Assembly (NCBI GenBank): GCA_023416655.1
Contig: JAEZHK010000082.1
Span: 3,402 to 67,401 of the forward strand
Source of the DNA: Bacillota bacterium
Lineage (GTDB): Bacteria; Bacillota; Clostridia; Christensenellales; Aristaeellaceae
Direction: 5' to 3'
DNA length: 64,000 nucleotides
Numbering within the stretch: the first letter of the stretch is position 1; each line of letters begins with the position of its first letter. This document shows positions 59,725-64,000 of this stretch, piece by piece. The notes under the pieces were generated by a model. The model had not been told where the DNA came from, ran no database searches, and saw nothing but the letters and a program-made list of their open reading frames with translations. The translations under genes were made by a program, and so were the position numbers.

Positions 59725-60285
59725 ATGAACAGGATCGAGACGGAACTGGACGGCGTAATCATTCTGGAGCCCCGCGTTTTCGGCGACCACCGAGGCTGGT
59801 TCACGGAGACCTATTCGGAAAAAACCTTCGCGGAACTCGGCATCCATTGCCGGTTCGTGCAGGACAACCAGTCCTTCACGGCCCGGAAGGGCACGCTCCG
59901 CGGGCTGCACTTTCAGAATGACCCCATGTCGCAGGCGAAGCTGGTGCGCGTGACCCGGGGCGCGGTGAAGGACGTGGCGGTGGACCTGAGAAAAGGCTCC
60001 CCCACGTACCTGAGGTGGGTCTCGGCGGAACTGAGCGAGGAAAACAAGCGACAGATGTTCATCCCCCGGGGCTTCGCCCACGGCTTTCTGACGCTGACGG
60101 ACGACGTGGAATTCGTCTACAAGGTGGACAACCTCTACGACGCCGCGCTGGACCGCTCCGTGTGCTACGACGATCCCGCAATCGGTGTCGACTGGGGAAT
60201 CGCTGAGCCGGTGCTCTCCGGGAAAGACCTGGCGGCGCCGCACCTTAAGGACAGCGACTGCAACTTCACCTTCGGGGAGGGATGA
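59725..60285 (+). CDS. rmlC: dTDP-4-dehydrorhamnose 3,5-epimerase
   Basis: 186 residues, standard length. Cupin fold with VFGDHRGWFTETYSEKTFAE, FVQDNQSFTARKGTLRGLHF (catalytic histidine of the RGLHF motif), KLVRVTRGAVKDVAVDLRKG and IPRGFAHGFLTLTDDVEFVY. Third enzyme in function, second in gene order. It starts 3 bp after the rmlA stop. Confidence 0.96.
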   Translation: MNRIETELDGVIILEPRVFGDHRGWFTETYSEKTFAELGIHCRFVQDNQSFTARKGTLRGLHFQNDPMSQAKLVRVTRGAVKDVAVDLRKGSPTYLRWVSAELSEENKRQMFIPRGFAHGFLTLTDDVEFVYKVDNLYDAALDRSVCYDDPAIGVDWGIAEPVLSGKDLAAPHLKDSDCNFTFGEG

Positions 60286-60287
60286 CG

Positions 60288-61310
60288 ATGACCATACTCG
60301 TCACCGGCGGCGCGGGCTTCATCGGCGCCAATTTCGTGTACCATCAGCTTCAGGCGCACCCGGAGGACCGCATCGTCTGTCTGGACAAGCTGACCTACGC
60401 GGGCAACCTCAAGACGCTGAAGCGCGCGATGGAATCGGAGAACGTCCGGTTCATACGCGGCGACATCGCCGACGCGGCGTGCGTCGGGGCGCTGTTCGGA
60501 GAGGAAAAGCCGGACATCGTGGTCAACTTCGCGGCGGAGAGCCATGTGGACCGGTCCATCGAGGACCCCGGGCTTTTCCTGCGCACAAACGTGCTGGGCG
60601 TACAGGTGCTGCTGGATGCGTGCCTGAAGCACGGCGTGAAGCGCTTCCATCAGGTATCCACCGACGAGGTCTACGGCGACCTGCCGCTTGACAGGCCGGA
60701 CCTTCTGTTCACGGAATCAACGCCGCTTCACGCCTCCAGCCCCTATTCCGCCTCAAAGGCGGCGGCGGACCTCATCGTGCTGGCCTACCACCGCACCTAC
60801 GGTTTGCCGATCACGATCACCCGCTGCTCCAACAACTACGGCCCCTACCACTTCCCGGAGAAACTGATCCCGCTGATGATCGTACGCGCCCTGGGCGGTG
60901 AGAAGCTGCCGGTCTACGGCAAGGGGCTGAACGTGCGGGACTGGCTGTACGTGGGCGACCACTGCACCGCCATCGATCTGGTGGCCCGGAAGGGCCGCCC
61001 TGGCGAGGTGTACAATGTGGGCGGCCACAACGAGCGCACGAACCTCGAGGTGGTCAGGGCCATCCTGAAGGAACTGGGCAGGGGCGAGGAGCTGATCAGC
61101 TTCGTCACCGACCGGCCCGGCCATGACCTTCGCTACGCCATCGACCCCACGAAGATCCAGAAGGAGCTGGGCTGGACGCCGGAGACGGCATTCGACGAGG
61201 GCATCCGCAAAACCGTCCAGTGGTATCTGGACAGCAGGCCCTGGTGGGAGGACATTTTGAAGGGCGATTATCAGGACTACTACGAGCGCATGTACGCGAA
61301 CAGGAAGTGA
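60288..61310 (+). CDS. rmlB: dTDP-glucose 4,6-dehydratase
   Basis: 340 residues. Of two close ATGs (60282, 60288) the second has proper spacing from GGGGAGGG; the first would overlap the rmlC stop (ATGA). NAD site ILVTGGAGFIGANFVYHQLQ, VNFAAESHVDRSIEDPGLFL, HQVSTDEVYGDLPL with the catalytic threonine, aspartate and glutamate, PYSASKAAADLIVLAY with the catalytic tyrosine and lysine, and RCSNNYGPYHFPEKLIPLMI. Extended SDR of standard length. Confidence 0.96.
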   Translation: MTILVTGGAGFIGANFVYHQLQAHPEDRIVCLDKLTYAGNLKTLKRAMESENVRFIRGDIADAACVGALFGEEKPDIVVNFAAESHVDRSIEDPGLFLRTNVLGVQVLLDACLKHGVKRFHQVSTDEVYGDLPLDRPDLLFTESTPLHASSPYSASKAAADLIVLAYHRTYGLPITITRCSNNYGPYHFPEKLIPLMIVRALGGEKLPVYGKGLNVRDWLYVGDHCTAIDLVARKGRPGEVYNVGGHNERTNLEVVRAILKELGRGEELISFVTDRPGHDLRYAIDPTKIQKELGWTPETAFDEGIRKTVQWYLDSRPWWEDILKGDYQDYYERMYANRK

Positions 61311-61314
61311 TCCT

Positions 61315-62160
61315 TTGAAAGTGCTTGTGACCGGCGCGAACGGCCAGCTGGGCCATGACCTGATGCGCCACCTGCCCAAACGCGGCGTGGAATGCCGGGG
61401 CATCGACATCCAGGACCTCGACCTGACCGACCGGGAGGCCGCCCGCGAGTACCTTCAGGAATACGCGCCGGACGTGGTGATGCACTGCGCAGCCTTCACG
61501 GCGGTGGACAGGGCCGAGGCCGAGCCGGAAACCTGCAAAAGGATCAACGCGGACGCGACCCGAACCATCGCCGAGGCGTGCCGGGAGATGGACGCCGTCA
61601 TGGTCTACATCTCCACCGACTACGTGTTTGACGGCGAAGGGGACACACCCTATGAAACCGACGCGCCCAGAGGCCCCAGGAGCGTCTACGGCGTTACGAA
61701 GGCCGAGGGCGAGGACGCGGTGACGGAGAACCTCCAGAAGTACTTCCTGGTGCGCGTCAGCTGGGTGTTCGGCGTGAACGGCAAGAACTTCGTGCGCACC
61801 ATGCTGCGACTGGGCGCGGAGAAGGAGAGCCTGAACGTCGTGGACGACCAGGTCGGCTCCCCCACCTACACAGACGACCTTTCCCGGCTGCTTTGCGACA
61901 TGATCGAAACGGACCGCTACGGCGTCTACCACGCCACCAACGAGGGCTTCTGCAGCTGGGCGGCGTTCGCCCAGGCCATCATGCAAAAGGCCGGCCTCCC
62001 CTGCCGGATCAACCCGATCAAGACCAGCGAATACCCCTCCGCCGCCGTTCGTCCGCTCAATTCCCGGCTGAGCAAGCGCAGCCTGGACGAGGCGGGCTTC
62101 CGCCGTCTGCCCCCTTGGGAAGACGCGCTCGGGCGGTTTCTTTCTCAGATCGATCAGTGA
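61315..62160 (+). CDS. rmlD: dTDP-4-dehydrorhamnose reductase
   Basis: 281 residues from a TTG start 4 bp after the rmlB stop; no ATG or GTG fits the conserved N-terminus KVLVTGANGQLGHDLMR. An AGGA site sits at the end of rmlB. Further motifs: DVVMHCAAFTAVDRAEAEPE, VYISTDYVFDGEGDTPYETD, YGVTKAEGEDAV (catalytic tyrosine and lysine), LVRVSWVFGVNGKNFVRTM and VVDDQVGSPTYTDDLSRLL. It completes the dTDP-L-rhamnose pathway. The weak start may lower expression of this last gene. Confidence 0.95.
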   Translation: MKVLVTGANGQLGHDLMRHLPKRGVECRGIDIQDLDLTDREAAREYLQEYAPDVVMHCAAFTAVDRAEAEPETCKRINADATRTIAEACREMDAVMVYISTDYVFDGEGDTPYETDAPRGPRSVYGVTKAEGEDAVTENLQKYFLVRVSWVFGVNGKNFVRTMLRLGAEKESLNVVDDQVGSPTYTDDLSRLLCDMIETDRYGVYHATNEGFCSWAAFAQAIMQKAGLPCRINPIKTSEYPSAAVRPLNSRLSKRSLDEAGFRRLPPWEDALGRFLSQIDQ

Positions 62161-62193
62161 TCGCCCGGCGCACGGGTCCCATACAAAAAACAA

Positions 62194-62222
62194 GGCCATC
62201 GGGAATCCGCTTCCCGATGGCC
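62194..62222. terminator. Bidirectional terminator
   Basis: A perfect 12-bp stem (GGCCATCGGGAA, 62194-62205, and TTCCCGATGGCC, 62211-62222). On the plus strand GTTTGAGTTTCTT follows; on the minus strand CTTGTTTTTTG follows. It ends both the polysaccharide operon and the convergent priming transferase gene. Confidence 0.88.
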
Positions 62223-62240
62223 GTTTGAGTTTCTTCTGCC

Positions 62241-62951
62241 TTACATGGCGCCCTTCCCCGTCACAACGCTTCGCACCGTCAGAAACAGCAGCTTGATGTC
62301 GATCCACAGGTTGTGGTGACGCACATACTTGACGTCCAGCTCCATCCACTTTTCGAACTTGATCTCATTGCGACCGCGCGCCTGCCAGTAGCAGGTGAGG
62401 CCGGGCTTGACCGTAAGCCGCTGCATTTCGTAAGCGCCGTACTGCTTGACTTCCTGCGGCAGCGGCGGCCTGGGGCCGACCAGCGACATATCCCCCTGGA
62501 TGATGTTGATCAGCTGCGGCAATTCGTCGATGCTGGTCCTGCGGATGAACCGGCCGAAGCGGGTGACGCGGGGGTCTTGCTTGATCTTGAAGACCGGGCC
62601 GTCCATTTCATTCAGATCCTTCAGTTCGTGAAGGCGCTCCTCGGCGTCCACCACCATGCTGCGGAATTTGAGAAACCTGAAAAGTTTCCCGTTTTTGCCC
62701 ACCCTGTCCTGCACGAAGATGGGGCCGCCGCTGGGGTCATCCAGGCAGATGATCACGGAAACGACCAGAAGAAACGGCAAAAGCACGACCAGCGCCACAA
62801 CCGACAACACGATGTCCATCGTCCGCTTCGCGATCAGATATAACTGGGATTCACGGGGGGTTACCCGAAGATGCGACTGCGAAGAAACGCGCTCCCGCGT
62901 CGATAGAACTCGCGGAACCTCTTCCTGCCACTCGGACTCTCTCTGGGTCAT
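62241..62951 (-). CDS. Priming polyprenyl-phosphate sugar-1-phosphate transferase (RfbP/CpsE catalytic type)
   Basis: 236 residues from MTQRESEWQEEVPRVLSTRE, after GGAAGGAAG. An N-terminal cytoplasmic stretch is followed by one re-entrant membrane helix (TMDIVLSVVALVVLLPFLLV) and the catalytic domain: PIFVQDRVGKNGKLFRFLKF, RRTSIDELPQLINIIQGDMS and SLVGPRPPLPQEVKQY. It is the short, single-helix form without the N-terminal four-helix region. It attaches the first sugar phosphate to undecaprenyl phosphate and so starts the repeat unit built by the operon on the other strand. Confidence 0.93.
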   Translation of the reverse strand: MTQRESEWQEEVPRVLSTRERVSSQSHLRVTPRESQLYLIAKRTMDIVLSVVALVVLLPFLLVVSVIICLDDPSGGPIFVQDRVGKNGKLFRFLKFRSMVVDAEERLHELKDLNEMDGPVFKIKQDPRVTRFGRFIRRTSIDELPQLINIIQGDMSLVGPRPPLPQEVKQYGAYEMQRLTVKPGLTCYWQARGRNEIKFEKWMELDVKYVRHHNLWIDIKLLFLTVRSVVTGKGAM

Positions 62952-63091
62952 GTGCCGCTTCCTTCCAGCGTAAAAAATGCGCAAGGGGGGCGTTCCCGGC
63001 TTCGGGGGGAGGGCAGGGCATGCGGCGGGCGCGCCGCGAGCCGTCAGCCCCGGCCACCAAACCAAAGAGGGCCGGGCCTATGGGCCAGTCA

Positions 63092-63119
63092 ATGCCGCCG
63101 GGTTGAAACCGGCGGCCTT
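63092..63119. other. Hairpin between LCP and priming transferase genes
   Basis: GCCGCCGG and CCGGCGGC around a GTTGAAA loop, just past the end of the LCP gene. No T-run follows on the minus strand, so read-through into the transferase gene is likely. Elsewhere 62952-63090 contains further GC-rich inverted segments and no gene. Confidence 0.5.
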
Positions 63120-63125
63120 TGCATC

Positions 63126-64000
63126 TTATTCCTGGACGCTTCCGTAAATGAACTCGTGCAGCAGCGCCTTGTTCTTGTCAAAGTCAGGCCGGATGGACCA
63201 GGTGCCGTCCTTCATGCCCGATTCAAAGGTGCCGTCCGCCGGGATGCGGTTCTGTTCGATGGTGCTCGTGTCCAGGTTCACGCCGAAGGAAGCCATTTCA
63301 AGGATGTTCGCGTAATTCAGGTTGGTCTCCACGCTGTCGATGGCGGTCGCCACGACGGCCATGAACTGCGCGGCGTTCCCCTGCTTCAGTTTTTCGAGCA
63401 CCGCCAAGAGCACCGTGCGCTGCCGCTGCGTCCGGTCGTAATCCGAACCGGTGTAGCGGTTGCGGCAGAAAGACATGGCGAGCAGCCCGTTGAGGTGGAC
63501 GGATTCGCCCGTCTCATTCAGCGTCTTCTTCCCGTCATAGGTGCCGCCCTGTTCGAGGTACATGTTGGCGTAGTAGTTGGTCCACTTCTTCTCGTCCGGC
63601 GATACCTTAATGTCAATGCCGCCCACCTGATCGACGATGTCGACAAGCCCGGCCATGTTGACCAGAATGTAGTCCCGGATGTCGGTGCCAAAGTTTTCGT
63701 TGACCGTCGCCACCGCCATTTGAGGCCCGCCGCTCACATTGGCGGCGTTGATCTTGCCTTGGGAGTTCGTGCCCGGAAAGCCGACCCAGGTGTCCCGCAT
63801 GATCGAGGTCATCTTGGCCTTGCTCTCTTTAAGGTTGACGGAGAGGATGATCATCGAGTCCGTGCGCTCGTACGACGTCTTGTTGCGCGAGTCGCCGCCC
63901 ATGAGCAGGATGTTCCACCAGTCGCCGTTTGACGGGACCTCCGGAGCCTCCGCGTACGCCAGGCTCGGCGCGGCGATGATAAGCGCCAGGATCATCGCGA
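63126..64000 (-). CDS. LytR-CpsA-Psr (LCP) family protein, partial at the 5' end
   Basis: At least 290 residues. The frame is open to the window edge, and the visible hydrophobic stretch (MILALIIAAPSLAYA) is probably the end of a signal or anchor whose start lies outside. LCP motifs: ILLMGGDSRNKTSYERTDSM, TSIMRDTWVGFPG, KINAANVSGGPQMAV, LVDIVDQVGGIDIKV and the arginine block FCRNRYTGSDYDRTQRQRTV. It should link an undecaprenyl-carried polymer to peptidoglycan. Beside the priming transferase and the Wzx/Wzy operon, it suggests that the rhamnose-containing glycan is wall-attached. Confidence 0.9.
   Translation of the reverse strand, partial: AMILALIIAAPSLAYAEAPEVPSNGDWWNILLMGGDSRNKTSYERTDSMIILSVNLKESKAKMTSIMRDTWVGFPGTNSQGKINAANVSGGPQMAVATVNENFGTDIRDYILVNMAGLVDIVDQVGGIDIKVSPDEKKWTNYYANMYLEQGGTYDGKKTLNETGESVHLNGLLAMSFCRNRYTGSDYDRTQRQRTVLLAVLEKLKQGNAAQFMAVVATAIDSVETNLNYANILEMASFGVNLDTSTIEQNRIPADGTFESGMKDGTWSIRPDFDKNKALLHEFIYGSVQE

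Noticed and set aside
50378..62160. Gram-negative O-antigen cluster
   Set aside because: No LPS core, outer-membrane or Wza/Wzz-type genes are present. LCP ligases, strong Bacillota-type promoters and DUF3048 point to a single-membrane organism.

Overview
The window looks like a GC-rich (by eye about 60-65% GC) member of the Bacillota, probably class Clostridia. Promoters are consensus sigma-A type (TTGACA, 17 bp, TATAAT) and Shine-Dalgarno sites are strong. The gene content fits a single-membrane anaerobe: CUT1 sugar ABC systems with YesM/AraC-type two-component control, LCP wall-polymer ligases, CPBP proteases, DUF3048, rubredoxin and rubrerythrin. No rRNA, tRNA, CRISPR array, phage or transposase gene was seen. 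The first gene (a solute-binding protein) and the last (an LCP protein) are cut by the window ends. I cannot place the organism below class.

Layout. (1) 1-6.9 kb is an amino-sugar/glycoside block. A minus-strand operon reads GH4 glycosidase, PfkB kinase, MttB-superfamily methyltransferase, solute-binding protein. A ROK repressor gene lies between it and plus-strand nagB. The promoters of the operon and of nagB carry nearly the same 12-bp AT-rich site next to the -10 box. (2) 7-16.4 kb holds an AraC-type response regulator facing an ABC sugar operon (binding protein, two permeases, histidine kinase), then a GH31 glycosidase and a DMT exporter. (3) 16.7-25.8 kb holds rubredoxin, rubrerythrin and a pyridine-nucleotide disulfide oxidoreductase, then a MarR-controlled heterodimeric ABC exporter with two HlyD adaptors. 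(4) 25.9-39 kb is a second sugar block: four VOC proteins, a sugar isomerase-like TIM barrel, an SDR, a LacI regulator with tandem operators, a second CUT1 system, a GH4 alpha-galactosidase-like enzyme, a chemoreceptor and an aldo/keto reductase. (5) 39.7-49.8 kb is envelope-related: LCP, two CPBP proteases, an OmpR-type two-component system, MacA/MacB-like export and DUF3048. (6) 50.1-64 kb is an exopolysaccharide or wall-glycan locus: four glycosyltransferases, Wzx, Wzy, a UDP-sugar dehydrogenase, rmlACBD, a priming phosphoglycosyltransferase and an LCP ligase.

The most unusual signal is not a gene. Six intergenic spots (about 5.9, 12.95, 19.3, 26.8, 35.5 and 44.8 kb) carry versions of one modular element built from up to four consecutive hairpins. 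The arms diverge between copies but usually stay complementary. Two copies lie in the leaders of sugar genes, just after the -10 box, and three begin within a few bases of a stop codon. I do not recognise it as a named family. A second point of interest is the shared ROK-type site, which ties an MttB-like demethylase, a glycosidase and a sugar kinase to glucosamine-6-phosphate deaminase and suggests use of a methylated amino-sugar glycoside (inference).
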